DNA of 64,000 nucleotides from Streptosporangium lutulentum (GCF_030811455.1 NZ_JAUSQU010000001.1:1922001-1986000); one strand, 5' to 3'. Shown: positions 33,883 through 44,679, counted from the first letter of the stretch. Notes: generated by a model from the sequence alone, not told the origin. Program-made: numbers and translations.

Positions 33883-34437
33883 ATGTTCGCCCTGTCCCTG
33901 CCCGCAGGCCCCGGCCACGACGCGCAACTCCGACCTCTGGAACCGTGGCAGAGCACCGAGTTCTTCGAGCACATCGAGCGGGCCCGCGCCACGGTCGACC
34001 CGTGGATACCGTGGGCGGCCGCGAGCTCCGACCCGGTCGGCGCGCGGGCCACCCTCCAGCGCTACGCCGACGGCCAGGCCGCCGACACCAAGCGGCTGTA
34101 CGGCATCTGGCTGGACGGCACGCTGGTCGGCGGAACCATGTTCGTCAGGTTCGACACCGAGTCGGGCATCGGGGAGATCGGCGTGTGGACGGAACCGGCG
34201 GGCCAGGGCCATGGCCTGGTCACTGCCGCGGTGCGGCACCTCGTCGACTGGGCCTTCACCGTTCGCGGCCTGCACCGGCTCGAATGGCGCACCAGCCCGG
34301 CCAACGTGCGCAGCAGCAACGTGGCCCGGCGCCTGGGCATGCGGCTCGACGGAGTCCTCCGCCAGTCCTACCCGCATCGGGGGGTACGCCACGACACGGA
34401 GGTCTGGTCGCTGCTGGCGGAGGAGTGGAAGCCGTAG
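33883..34437 (+). CDS. GNAT-family N-acetyltransferase (RimJ/RimL-like)
   Basis: A 184-residue acetyltransferase. The acetyl-CoA-binding region is GEIGVWTEPAGQGHGLVTAA (motif A, around residue 105), followed by WAFTVRGLHRLEWRTSPANV and SSNVARRLGMRLDGVLRQSY, the typical RimJ/RimL C-terminal half. It is transcribed away from the TetR gene. The likely acceptor is an amino group of a ribosomal protein, another protein or an antibiotic. Nothing local decides between these. Confidence 0.9.
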   Translation: MFALSLPAGPGHDAQLRPLEPWQSTEFFEHIERARATVDPWIPWAAASSDPVGARATLQRYADGQAADTKRLYGIWLDGTLVGGTMFVRFDTESGIGEIGVWTEPAGQGHGLVTAAVRHLVDWAFTVRGLHRLEWRTSPANVRSSNVARRLGMRLDGVLRQSYPHRGVRHDTEVWSLLAEEWKP

Positions 34438-34463
34438 CGAAGCACCCGGTCCGACCGCGACCT

Positions 34464-34483
34464 CGCCGGCGACTCAGCCGGCG
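34464..34483. terminator. Possible bidirectional hairpin between convergent genes
   Basis: CGCCGGC-GACTCA-GCCGGCG, a 7-bp GC stem with a 6-base loop overlapping the stop of the reductase gene. It lies between the converging acetyltransferase and reductase genes. No U-run, so weak evidence. Confidence 0.35.
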
Positions 34484-35709
34484 GTCACCTCGTGCAGAGG
34501 GACGCCGGGGTCGGCGAGCCTGTCGCGATCGACGGGGCCGCCCGAGCGGATCAGCGCCTGGATCTGGTCCGTGACATCCCAGACGTTGACGTTCATGCCG
34601 GCCGTCACCCTGCCGTCATCGATCCAGAACGCGATGAACTCGCGGGAGCCGAGATCGCCCCGGACGACGACGTCGTTGTTGTGGCCGGGCGGGGTGTGGC
34701 CGGTGTACTCCATGCCGAGGTCGTACTGGTCGGTGTAGAAGTAGGGCAACCGGTCGTAGGAGGCGTCCCGCCCGAGCATGGCGCGGGCGGCGACGGCGGG
34801 CTGGTTGAGGGCGTTGGCCCAGTGCTCGACGCGGATGTGGGTGTCCAGCAGCGGATGGTAGGCGTTGGCGACGTCGCCGGCGGCGAAGATGTCGGGGTCC
34901 GAGGTGCGCAGGTCGGCGCCGACCCGTACGCCGTCCTCGACCTCCAGCCCGGCGGCGGCCGCGAGCTCGGTGTTGGGGGTCGCGCCGATGCCGACGACGA
35001 CCGCGTCCGCCTCGAGGTGGGTGCCGTCCGCCAGCCGTACTCCCCGCACCTTCCCGTGCTCGCCCGTGATCTCGGAGACCTGGGTCCCCAGCCGCAGATC
35101 CACGTCGTGGTCGCGGTGCAGGTCGGCGAAGACGGACGCGATCCGGGAGCCGAGGACGCGCAGCAGCGGCTGCCTCTCGACCTCCAGGACGCTCACCCGC
35201 ACCCCGGCGGCCCTGGCCGCCGCGGCGACCTCCAGGCCGATCCAGCCCGCGCCGATGATCGCGACCCGGGACACGGCGGCCAGCGTGTCGCGGATGCGCT
35301 CGCTGTCCCGCACGGTGCGCAGGTACAGCACGCCGTCCAGGTCCGCGCCCGGAACGGTCAGGCGGCGGGGCGAGGCCCCGGTGGCCAGCAGCAGCTTGTC
35401 GTAGCCGATCCTCTCGCCGCCGGACAGGGTGACCTGGTGGCCGCTCCGGTCGATGCCGGTCACCGCGGTGCCGGAACGCAGCTCGATGTCATGATCGCGA
35501 TACCAGGCGTCGTCGTGGACGACGAACTTCTGGCGCCCGGTCTTTCCCTGCAGGTAGCCCTTGGACAGCGGCGGCCGCTCGTACGGCAGATCGCGCTCAT
35601 CGCCGACCAGCAGGATCCGGCCGTCGAAGCCCTGATCACGCAGCGCCTCGGCGGTTTTGGCCGCGGCGAGGCCACCACCGGCGATCAGGAATGCAGCGGA
35701 TGCGGACAT
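34474..35709 (-). CDS. FAD/NAD-dependent ferredoxin reductase-type oxidoreductase
   Basis: A 411-residue flavoprotein. The FAD motif is FLIAGGGLAAAKTAEAL, the NAD motif AIIGAGWIGLEVAAAA and the second FAD motif DPDIFAAGDVAN. A C-terminal reductase domain follows. Such proteins pass electrons from NADH to a [2Fe-2S] ferredoxin for P450s or Rieske oxygenases. No ferredoxin or oxygenase gene is adjacent, so it may serve partners elsewhere, or nearby redox enzymes such as the FAD-less molybdenum hydroxylase (speculation). Confidence 0.92.
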   Translation of the reverse strand: MSASAAFLIAGGGLAAAKTAEALRDQGFDGRILLVGDERDLPYERPPLSKGYLQGKTGRQKFVVHDDAWYRDHDIELRSGTAVTGIDRSGHQVTLSGGERIGYDKLLLATGASPRRLTVPGADLDGVLYLRTVRDSERIRDTLAAVSRVAIIGAGWIGLEVAAAARAAGVRVSVLEVERQPLLRVLGSRIASVFADLHRDHDVDLRLGTQVSEITGEHGKVRGVRLADGTHLEADAVVVGIGATPNTELAAAAGLEVEDGVRVGADLRTSDPDIFAAGDVANAYHPLLDTHIRVEHWANALNQPAVAARAMLGRDASYDRLPYFYTDQYDLGMEYTGHTPPGHNNDVVVRGDLGSREFIAFWIDDGRVTAGMNVNVWDVTDQIQALIRSGGPVDRDRLADPGVPLHEVTAG

Positions 35710-36001
35710 GGCGTCAGGCTCCTGCGTCGCCGCAGGTCTTCGCTGAACACCGCGACGGCGGCGAGCGCGGCGGCATCCGTGATAACCCGGTCATTCAACG
35801 CCCTTCGTCGTCGGTCGAACAAGGTGACACGCCGGTTCCCACCGGACCGTTGGCGAACATTCTGAATATGGCCGTCACTTGTCAGTGAAATACCCTCATC
35901 GGCCGCTCACGGTAGGTCGGTACTGCTTTCGCACCCTCGGGCGAACGGCGCCTCGTGACCGCCGCGGCCGGCCGGGCACGCGAACGCCTCCACGGCGGCG
36001 A
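35710..36001. other. Intergenic gap between two leftward genes
   Basis: 292 bp. It presumably holds the promoter of the ferredoxin reductase gene. I see AT-richer bases near 35855-35890 but no hexamer pair I would defend, and no gene. Confidence 0.3.
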
Positions 36002-37588
<1,587 letters not shown>

Positions 37589-38131
37589 TCAGCCGCCGTG
37601 AAGGACGTCGAACTCACCGTGGGTGATCGCCAGGACTCGCACCGGCTGCCCGTGGGCGGGCACCACCGTCTCCCGCTCCTGGCGCATGCCCAGCTTCGTC
37701 ATGACGCGGGCGGACGCGTGGTGGTCGACGTGGCAGATGCTGATGACCCGATCCAGGCCCGCTTCGGCGAATCCGAAACGCAGTGCCGCTCCGGCCGCCT
37801 CGGTGGCGATGCCCCGCCCCCAGAAAGGCCGTCCCAACCGCCAGCCGATCTCCACCGCAGGCAGCACCTCGGGCAAGAAGCCGGGGATCGTCAGCCCGGC
37901 CCAACCGGCCAGCTCTCCGGTCTCGCGCAGTTCCACGGCGAATATCCCGAAGCCACGCTCGTCCCACCCTCGCTCCATGGACATGAGCGCGGTCGCGGTC
38001 TGTTCCTTGGTGCGGACGGAGCCGTCACCGATGAAGCGCATGACCTCCGGATCTCCGTCGATCGCGGCCAGCGGTTCCAGATCCTCCTCACGCCAGCGGC
38101 GCAGCACCAGCCGCTCGGTTTCCAGCCTCAT
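37589..38131 (-). CDS. GNAT-family N-acetyltransferase (RimL-type)
   Basis: A 180-residue acetyltransferase starting MRLETERLVLRRWREEDLEP, the typical RimJ/RimL N-terminus. The acetyl-CoA motif is EIGWRLGRPFWGRGIATEAA, followed by ALRFGFAEAGLDRVISICHV and SARVMTKLGMRQERETVVPA. The ATG at 38131 is preferred over a longer frame without family similarity. It is divergent from an aminoglycoside-phosphotransferase-like gene. The natural acceptor is not predictable. Confidence 0.92.
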   Translation of the reverse strand: MRLETERLVLRRWREEDLEPLAAIDGDPEVMRFIGDGSVRTKEQTATALMSMERGWDERGFGIFAVELRETGELAGWAGLTIPGFLPEVLPAVEIGWRLGRPFWGRGIATEAAGAALRFGFAEAGLDRVISICHVDHHASARVMTKLGMRQERETVVPAHGQPVRVLAITHGEFDVLHGG

Positions 38132-38415
38132 CGCCGATCGATCCCCCTCAGCCGGACGCCTTCGGGCATCCGATCCCCCGGACACGGCGAAGGCGCCCGA
38201 GGTCCATTTGTGCCGACAGACCTGGACACCTTCGTGAGTGCACTATATGGGGAGATCGGCGACCGGATCGGCCGCATCCGGTCCGCCGCACTCCGACAGG
38301 CAGGTCCGATGCCACTCAGCCTAAATTGATCATGGGAGCGCGATGGGGTGTACTCAAGCGGCAAGCAATGTCCTGAGTCGCACACTCACGTCCATCGCCG
38401 GATAGGGAGGTCTCG

Positions 38416-39366
38416 TTGAGCGATATACCTGATCTCGGTCCGATGCCCCAGCGCATCACGGTCGACACGGAGCAGGCCCGTCAGCTCATCGCCGGACAGT
38501 TTCCTCGGTGGGCGCACCTCCCGATTGAGCCCGTGGCCAACGGCGGCTGGGATAACTGGACCTTCCACCTCGGCGACGGAATGCTGATGCGTTTGCCCAG
38601 CGCATCCGAGTACGCCCTGGCGGTCGAAAAGGAACACCGGTGGCTTCCGCCGCTCGCCTCCCGGCTTCCGCTGCCCATTCCTGTCCCGCTGGCGAAGGGC
38701 GAGCCAGGTGCGGGCTACCCCTTCTCGTGGTCGATCTACCAGTGGCTCGACGGCGAGCCTGCGAGCACCGACCGGATCGCCGATCCGGTCGGATTCGCGG
38801 TCGACCTGGCCGGCTTCGTCGCGGCCCTGCAGAGCGTCGACACCGCTGACGGCCCCCGGCCGGGAAAGCACAACTGGTTCCGGGGCGCCACGCTGCGCAC
38901 CTATGAGGGGCACTTCGAGAGCGCGCTGGCGAAACTGGACGGCCACGTCGACGTCCACCTGGCGCGCGAGATCTGGAAGGCCGCACTGGACGCGCGCTGG
39001 GACGGAGTGGACGGTTGGTTCCACGGTGACCTCGCCCAGGGGAATCTCCTGCTCAACGACGGGCGGTTGGCGGCTGTCATCGACTTCGGCACGTGCGGCG
39101 TCGGCGACCCGGCCTGCGACCTGGCAATCGCATGGACATCGCTGACCGCCGACGGTCGCCAGGCGTTCCGCGAGCGACTGTCCGTTGACGATGCGAGGTG
39201 GGCGCGCGGGCGCGGCTGGGCTCTCTGGAAGACGATGGTCACCTGCTCTCACGCCCTGGGCGATACCGGCGAGCCGGCGCTGAACGCACGGCGCGTCCTC
39301 ACCGAGATCTTCGCCGAGTACTCGGCAGGGAGCCCTCCCGCCGCACCGGCGGCAGCAGATCGATAG
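38416..39366 (+). CDS. APH-family phosphotransferase (aminoglycoside/macrolide kinase-like)
   Basis: A 316-residue small-molecule kinase. The catalytic loop is WFHGDLAQGNLLL (Asp and Asn) and the metal-binding Asp is in AAVIDFGTCGVGDP. The N-lobe has GGWDNWTFHLGDGM, a nucleotide loop. The TTG at 38416 has GGGAGG 6 bp upstream and is chosen; an ATG at 38443 is possible. Such enzymes phosphorylate aminoglycosides, homoserine, or many unknown alcohols. Resistance is possible but not shown by sequence. Confidence 0.9.
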   Translation: MSDIPDLGPMPQRITVDTEQARQLIAGQFPRWAHLPIEPVANGGWDNWTFHLGDGMLMRLPSASEYALAVEKEHRWLPPLASRLPLPIPVPLAKGEPGAGYPFSWSIYQWLDGEPASTDRIADPVGFAVDLAGFVAALQSVDTADGPRPGKHNWFRGATLRTYEGHFESALAKLDGHVDVHLAREIWKAALDARWDGVDGWFHGDLAQGNLLLNDGRLAAVIDFGTCGVGDPACDLAIAWTSLTADGRQAFRERLSVDDARWARGRGWALWKTMVTCSHALGDTGEPALNARRVLTEIFAEYSAGSPPAAPAAADR

Positions 39367-39499
39367 GCCGACCTCGACCGGTCGTGGGAATGCCGCCGAC
39401 AGCGCGGGAACACCGTTCACGTCGCCGGTCGAGCCCGCTTCAGGCACGCGTACGGCTCGGCCACGACGTTCCCGGCCCGTTGCGGCGCTCCGCTCGGCG

Positions 39500-40411
39500 T
39501 CACCCGAGGGCGGGGACGAAGTTGGGGCCGCTGGTGTCGAAGTCGGGCCTGTTCTCGGTGACGAACTGCTCGACGGACAGCGGGACGCGATGACCGACCT
39601 TCTCGACGTTGTCGTTCGTGCAGGCGAACACGCCGTTCCGGTAATCGACGGCGACGTTGCTCAGGTGCTGGACGAGGTGCGCGGGCAGACCGCGTTCCGT
39701 CATGGCCGAGGCGAACTCCTCGACGCTGATCGGCTCGTAGTGCACCGGGATGCCGAGCGCGCCGGACATGGCCCGGGCGATGTCATGGTGGTTCAGTTCG
39801 ACCGGGCCGTGCAGGGTGTAGACCGCGCGGTCGTGCGGCTCGGGATCGAGCAGCACCGCGGCGATCACGTGGGCCTGGTCGGCCGCGGCGATCGGCGCGT
39901 GCCGGCCCTCGCCGAACGGAAGCCGCAGGTACCCCTCGCCGCCCCGCAGTTCCCACCACATCTTCAGCCACTCGGCGAAGAAGGTCGGCCGCAGGTGCGT
40001 GGTGAGCAGGTCGGTCCGGTCGAGCAGGCGCTCGCACAGCCAGTGCTCCTGGGCGGCGTTGCTGCCCGCCTCACGGCGTGCGGAGATCTGCGACATGTTG
40101 ACCACGGACCGGACGCCGGCCTCGGTCGCCGCCTGCGCGAAGTAGACGGTCGCCTCGATGAGGCCCGGCAGGATCGGGTGGCACAGGTAGGCGCCGGTGA
40201 CGCCCCGCAGAGCCGCGGTCACGCCGTCCAGGTCGTGAAAGTCCGAGACGACGACCTCGGCGCCGGCCTCGGCCAGCGAGCGGGAGCGCGCGTCCTCGCG
40301 GTGCACCATCGCCCGGACGCGGTGACCCCGCCGCAGCAGCAGGTCGATCGTGCCGCCCCCGGTCCTGCCGGTCGCGCCGGTGATCAGGAACAGCCTGTCG
40401 TCGTCGGTCAT
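39500..40411 (-). CDS. NmrA-family NAD(P)-binding protein
   Basis: A 303-residue Rossmann protein with the motif FLITGATGRTGGGTIDLLL near the N-terminus, then a redox-family HSCARG-like layout (VRAMVHREDARS, VVSDFHDLDGVTAALRGV). AAAGGTG lies 6 bp before the ATG at 40411. It resembles the genes at 12624 and 44680 in fold, but not closely enough for recent duplication. It is next to a dehalogenase fragment on the same strand. Role probably in NADPH-dependent reduction or redox sensing. Confidence 0.88.
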   Translation of the reverse strand: MTDDDRLFLITGATGRTGGGTIDLLLRRGHRVRAMVHREDARSRSLAEAGAEVVVSDFHDLDGVTAALRGVTGAYLCHPILPGLIEATVYFAQAATEAGVRSVVNMSQISARREAGSNAAQEHWLCERLLDRTDLLTTHLRPTFFAEWLKMWWELRGGEGYLRLPFGEGRHAPIAAADQAHVIAAVLLDPEPHDRAVYTLHGPVELNHHDIARAMSGALGIPVHYEPISVEEFASAMTERGLPAHLVQHLSNVAVDYRNGVFACTNDNVEKVGHRVPLSVEQFVTENRPDFDTSGPNFVPALG

Positions 40412-40511
40412 CTGAACACCTTTCGTGGAACTGCGAGTTGCCGTCCAGAGGGCGGGACCTCCGCGGTCGCCCGCGCCGCCGTTCACACGGCGAAGCGGCC
40501 CGGAGGTCCGG

Positions 40512-41290
40512 TCACTCACCCGATCGGATGCCGCGGACGAAGTCCGCCACCGCGGCGCCGATCACATCCGGACTGTCCTCTTGGACGAAGTGCCTGCCCG
40601 GCACCGTCACTTCGGTCTGGTTGGGCCAGGTCCGGCAGAATTCGCGCGGGTTGCGGATCAGGATGGCGCCGGGGTCGGCGTTGACGAACAGTTTGGGCAC
40701 CGTGGACGTGGCCAGCCATCGGCCGTACTCCTCGACGATCCGCACCACGTCGGCGGGTTCGCCGTCGATCGGGAGCCGGCGCGGCCAGCTCAGCGTGGGG
40801 CGACGGCTCTCGCCCGGGGTGAGGTAGGGCGCTCGGTAGACCGCTTTCTCCTCCTCGCTCAGGTCCCGGAGGATCCCCATCGGCATCACCTGCTCGACGA
40901 ACGCGTTGTCGGTGATCACCATGGATTCGCCGGCGGGGGAACGAAGAGCCTGGAAGGTCGGTCGCGCGTGCTCCTGCCAGTCGTCCCAGGTCAGGGGCGC
41001 CACAATGGCTTCCATGTAGGCGATGCCGGCGACCCGGTCCTGGTTGTGGAACGCCCAGTCGAAGCCGAGTGCCGAACCCCAGTCGTGCAGGACGAGCACG
41101 GCGTCATCGCCGATGCCGAGGTGTTCCCAGAGCGCGAACAGATGATCTCGCTGCTCCCGGTAGGAGTAGCGATCCGGGCCGGAGGAGGGCAGTTTGCCGG
41201 AGTCGCCCATCCCGACGAGGTCGCAGGCGATCAGCCGGCCCAGTCCTTCGAGGTGTGGCATGACGTTGCGCCACAGGTAGGCGCTCGAAC
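40512..41290 (-). pseudogene. Haloalkane dehalogenase-like alpha/beta hydrolase, N-terminus missing
   Basis: From [20 protein letters not shown] onward this is a typical haloalkane dehalogenase: nucleophile Asp in [15 protein letters not shown], catalytic His in [12 protein letters not shown] and a normal C-terminus. The family's first 45 residues, including the HGNP oxyanion loop that should precede the Ser-Tyr-Leu-Trp-Arg-Asn stretch, are replaced by unrelated sequence (frame continues to 41390 but without similarity). No good start codon lies at the break near 41290. It is probably a 5'-truncated, inactive gene. HxlR-type palindromes lie just upstream. Confidence 0.75.
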
Positions 41291-41351
41291 CACGTCGTCG
41301 CGGTGTTCCGGCCGGATGAACGGAGCAGTATCCCGGAGCTCGACATGCCTG

Positions 41352-41413
41352 GTTCACTGACCGAACTATCCCTGGTGGCCACCGTAACACACGTCAGTTC
41401 GGTGAGTGAACTG
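41352..41413. promoter_or_regulatory. Two HxlR-type palindromes upstream of the dehalogenase remnant
   Basis: GTTCACTGACCGAAC at 41352-41366 and CAGTTCGGTGAGTGAACTG at 41395-41413. Both resemble the sites in the HxlR/monooxygenase gap at 44088-44155, 2.7 kb away. They imply that the HxlR regulator once controlled, or still controls, this locus. Confidence 0.65.
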
Positions 41414-41608
41414 CACTGGTGGGACCGGGACTTCTCCATCGTCGGCGGCACTGGCGGCGCGGCCGTGGGGCTGATCTTTTCGACCATCTGATCGTTGTGC
41501 GCCGTTGACGGGCCTCGGCGGAGAACGTCCGGCACCCGGTCTTCTCGCGCGACGAGATGTCGCGGCGCTACAGCGATCGGCGGCCCGGGGCCACGGGCGC
41601 GGCGAGGA

Positions 41609-42223
41609 TCAGCGGGGCGTCGTCTCGCGTTCCGCCGCGGCGTACCCGGCGGCGTTCACCGCTCCCAGCATGATGCGTTCGGTCGCGCGGACGGCCTCCG
41701 CCCGGCTCAGGCGGCCGGCGGTGGCCTCGCGGGCCAGCGCCTCGGCGGCGCCGACGACGCCGAGCATCAGTGTCATCCCCTCGCTTGCCGGCAGGGACGC
41801 GAAACGCTCCACGGCGCGCAGGTAGAGCCCGGCGTAGCGCTCCCGCCCCTCCCTCAGCAGTTCCTCGGTGCCGGCGATCGAGGAGAGTGCCGCGGTCACC
41901 GCACCGAACTCCTTGCCGATGTGCAGTACGCAGTCGATGTACGCCTCGGCCAGGATTCGTACGGTCTCCTCCAGCGAACGCGCCCGCGCGCGCAGCGCCG
42001 TGGTCGCGGCTTCGGTCTGCTGGTCGTCGACGCGCCGGTAGAGCGCGGCCAGCAATCCCGCCCGCGTCTCGAAGTGCTCGTAGGCGACCGGCTTCGTGAC
42101 GCCGGCCTCCTCGGCGACCCGGGCGAGTGTCAGCGCGTCGGCGCCCTCGGACCGGACGATCGCCATCGCCGTGTCGAGCAGTTGCAGACGTCGTTTCTCA
42201 CGCGACAGCCGACGTCCGGCCAC
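41609..42223 (-). CDS. TetR-family regulator
   Basis: A 204-residue regulator with the helix-turn-helix LTLARVAEEAGVTKPVAYEH and FETRAGLLAALYRR near residues 35-65. It starts with GTG at 42223, preceded by GGAGG with 7-bp spacing, rather than the TTG at 42250. The ligand domain is all-helical. It is divergent from a saccharopine-dehydrogenase-like gene, and both gaps next to it contain repeats of GTAACTTAC type, its probable operators. Confidence 0.92.
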   Translation of the reverse strand: MAGRRLSREKRRLQLLDTAMAIVRSEGADALTLARVAEEAGVTKPVAYEHFETRAGLLAALYRRVDDQQTEAATTALRARARSLEETVRILAEAYIDCVLHIGKEFGAVTAALSSIAGTEELLREGRERYAGLYLRAVERFASLPASEGMTLMLGVVGAAEALAREATAGRLSRAEAVRATERIMLGAVNAAGYAAAERETTPR

Positions 42224-42349
42224 GTGTTTTCCTCCGCCCGCTGCCGACAACCTACGGAAAGTAGCTTACTTCTCCGGTCTCCGCTCCCGCCCTGCCTCTC
42301 GTTGAGCGGGGTCGCCTCCGCGGCGGCGGGCGCGGGTCTCCCGGGGGTC

Positions 42350-42381
42350 TTGACAAGTAACCTACCAATGGTAACTTACCA
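42350..42381 (+). promoter_or_regulatory. Promoter with TetR operator for the gene at 42518
   Basis: TTGACA (42350-42355), 16-bp spacer, TAACTT (42372-42377). The -10 lies inside TGGTAACTTACCA (42369-42381), a perfect 6-1-6 palindrome. Related half-sites AAGTAACCTACC and CGTAACTTA flank it and GTAGCTTAC lies near the TetR start at 42261. Confidence 0.75.
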
Positions 42382-42517
42382 AACGTAACTTATCGTCGCC
42401 GTCCGCCTCGGGCAGGACCCTTGTGTTCCGGCAGCCCGGCGTACGGAGCGGCCGGCGCACGCCACGTCGCCCGCCTGGGCGGCGGCGTACCTCTCTTCTT
42501 CTCCCTTCGGGAACCAC

Positions 42518-43534
42518 ATGATGCATCGCATACTTGTCGTCGGCGGCTACGGGCTCGTCGGCGGATGGGCCGTCCGTCACCTGCGTGCGGCAGGGCACGA
42601 CCTCGACGTGGTGATCGGCGGGCGGCGTCCCGACGAGGCCGCCGTGCCGGCTCGCGAGTCGGGAGCCCGCGTCGTGAAGTTCGACACCGGCCACGCCGAG
42701 GCCGGGCTGGCCGCGGCCGGGCCGGTCGACCTGGTCGTCTCCTTGGTGCAGGACCCGGACGACAATCTGCTGAGGGCGACGCTGCGGGCCGGATCCGCGC
42801 ACCTCGGGATTGTGCGCAAGGCGGACAACGTCGGCCGTACCATGATCGCCGCGGCTGACCTGGCGCAGCGCCCAGCCATGATCATGGGGCACTGGCAGGC
42901 GGGGGTCACGACGTTCGCGACGCTGGCCGCCGCGCGGGAATTCGGCCGGGTCGAGCGCGTCGAACTGGCCGCCCTGTTCGACCGGGCCGACCCCACCGGA
43001 CCGATGACCACCGGCGACAGCAGGGAGTTCTTCGACCGGGCACTCCTCCGCCGCGACGGACGTTGGGAGAACGTCGAGCCGACGGCCGACATCCGCACCG
43101 TCGACCGTGGCGGCCCGCCGGCATTCGACGCCCGGCCCATGGGTGTCCTCGACGTCCCGGCGCTGGCGGCGGTCACCGGAGCGCCGAACGTCCGCTTCGA
43201 CCTGGGGGTCGGCGACTCGTGCGGCACACTCGCCGGCGGGACGGCGTCCCACGAGATCTACGCCGACCTGTGGGGCCGGGACGACCGCGACATGCCGGCG
43301 GCCCTTCGCACGGTGGTCAGCGACCCGCTGGGGCAGGCCCATCTGACCGCCCTCGGAGTGCTCATCGGCATCGAACGTGTCCTCGGCCTGGACGGAGCCC
43401 TGCCGCCGGGGGCCGGGGTGGTCCTCCCTGAAACGGCGATCGACCCGGTGCGCGCGCTGAGCCGCCTGCGCGCGTTCGGCGTCGGCATCACCACCGTCCC
43501 CCTCCCGGCGGCCCCCTCGGGCACAGCGGGCTGA
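42518..43534 (+). CDS. Saccharopine dehydrogenase-like NAD(P)-binding protein
   Basis: A 338-residue protein. The Rossmann motif is VVGGYGLVGGWAVRHL at the N-terminus. The centre (LVVSLVQDPDDNLLRATLRA, HLGIVRKADN) resembles saccharopine dehydrogenase/trans-acting enoyl reductase relatives. It lacks membrane segments. It is probably repressed by the divergent TetR. The end is contiguous with the convergent HxlR gene (stop codons touch at 43534/43535). The substrate is not known. Confidence 0.85.
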   Translation: MMHRILVVGGYGLVGGWAVRHLRAAGHDLDVVIGGRRPDEAAVPARESGARVVKFDTGHAEAGLAAAGPVDLVVSLVQDPDDNLLRATLRAGSAHLGIVRKADNVGRTMIAAADLAQRPAMIMGHWQAGVTTFATLAAAREFGRVERVELAALFDRADPTGPMTTGDSREFFDRALLRRDGRWENVEPTADIRTVDRGGPPAFDARPMGVLDVPALAAVTGAPNVRFDLGVGDSCGTLAGGTASHEIYADLWGRDDRDMPAALRTVVSDPLGQAHLTALGVLIGIERVLGLDGALPPGAGVVLPETAIDPVRALSRLRAFGVGITTVPLPAAPSGTAG

Positions 43535-44071
43535 TCACGTCCGCGTCCGCGCCGCCATGATCGGCTCAAGGAGTCGTCGTGGTGTGTTGATCGCGTTGGA
43601 CACGGGATCCCGATCGGAGTTCGCCGGATCGAACCCGGGCCCGGGTTCGATCCGGATCTCCGGGACCGGGACGGCCAAGCCGCAATCTTCGCAGCGTCCC
43701 TCGTGGTCGAGAAGGCCTCCGTCCCGATCGTGGCGCTCGGTGCGCTTCACTCCGGTGGGAGAGTAGAACGCGTCTCCCCAGCCCATCAGGGTGCGCACGA
43801 CCGGCCACAGTCCGACGCCCTTGGCGGTCAGCCGGTACTCGACGCCTTTGGCCGCATCGTCGTCACGTGCGAGCACGCCTTCCTGTACGAGGAACTTCAG
43901 CCGGCTGGTCAAGACGGCGCGGGGGATCTTCAGTTGGGTGGCGAAGTCTCCGAATCGACGCACCCCCAAGAACGCGTCGCGGATGATGAGGAGCGTCCAC
44001 CGCTCTCCGACGATCTCCAATGCCCGTGCCAGCGAGCAGTTGCGGTCCGTGTAGGTACTGGGGAGTGTCAT
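43535..44071 (-). CDS. HxlR-family transcriptional regulator
   Basis: A 178-residue winged-helix protein of the HxlR family: NCSLARALEIVGERWTLLII, FLGVRRFGDFATQLKIPRAV and SRLKFLVQEGVLARDDD are the signature of this family. The C-terminal part holds a Cys pair (GRCEDCGLAV) that may sense metals or oxidants. It is divergent from an ABM monooxygenase, with a 25-bp perfect palindrome between. It should be the regulator of that gene and perhaps of the dehalogenase locus. Confidence 0.93.
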   Translation of the reverse strand: MTLPSTYTDRNCSLARALEIVGERWTLLIIRDAFLGVRRFGDFATQLKIPRAVLTSRLKFLVQEGVLARDDDAAKGVEYRLTAKGVGLWPVVRTLMGWGDAFYSPTGVKRTERHDRDGGLLDHEGRCEDCGLAVPVPEIRIEPGPGFDPANSDRDPVSNAINTPRRLLEPIMAARTRT

Positions 44072-44087
44072 GTCGCGATTCTATCTC

Positions 44088-44155
44088 CCCTAGTTCACTG
44101 AGTGAACTAGGGCGTGCTACGGTCTCCACCAGTTTTAGTTCAGTCAGTGAACTGA
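44088..44155. promoter_or_regulatory. HxlR operators in the divergent gap
   Basis: A perfect 12-1-12 palindrome at 44088-44112 with core TAGTTCACTGAGTGAACTAG, and a second near-perfect copy AGTTCAGTCAGTGAACT at 44137-44153. Centres are 45 bp apart, about four helical turns. Two dimers could therefore bind on one face. Confidence 0.82.
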
Positions 44156-44181
44156 ACCTGTCGAGCTTGAGAGGCCGGCCC

Positions 44182-44484
44182 GTGTACCAATTCCTCGTCT
44201 CCTTCACCGTCCGGCCGGAGCACCACGACGACTTCGTCCGGGTGGCCAGGAAGACCGCGCGTGACTCCCTCGCGAACGAGCCCGGCTCCCGCCGGTTCGA
44301 GGTCATCGCGGACGAGAAGAACCCGGATCTCTTCTATCTGAACGAGGTCTACGCGGACCTCGACGCATTCAACGCGCACGCCGGCGGCCCCTACTTCCAG
44401 GCGTTCTTCGCCGAAGCCGGCGCCTACGCCGAAGGCCCGACGTGGCTCATGAGGGGAAACCTCATCGACGACAGCGCCACCTGA
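44182..44484 (+). CDS. ABM-domain (antibiotic biosynthesis monooxygenase-like) protein
   Basis: A 100-residue single-domain protein of the dimeric alpha-beta barrel type. Typical stretches are FLVSFTVRPEHHDDFVRVAR, LANEPGSRRFEVIADE and LFYLNEVYADLDAFNAHAGG. It starts with GTG at 44182 (GAGAGG upstream). Relatives are quinol monooxygenases, YgiN-like or heme-degrading proteins. It is divergent from HxlR and likely induced by a quinone-like or aldehyde signal, as is known for other HxlR systems. Confidence 0.9.
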   Translation: MYQFLVSFTVRPEHHDDFVRVARKTARDSLANEPGSRRFEVIADEKNPDLFYLNEVYADLDAFNAHAGGPYFQAFFAEAGAYAEGPTWLMRGNLIDDSAT

Positions 44485-44679
44485 GCCGTACCCGGCGGCG
44501 ACACCGCCGAGAGGGCGAGTAGACCAGCGCCTGCCCGGAGCTGTCCGCCGTCGACATCGCATCAGGCCCGGCGCCGGGTTGATCTCACCCCCCGAACACG
44601 GCCCCGCCGGAGAGTGGGCCGCGGCCGACGGCGACCCGGAACGCCGACGGCGATACCGAACAGAATCGAGGAGCGAGAC

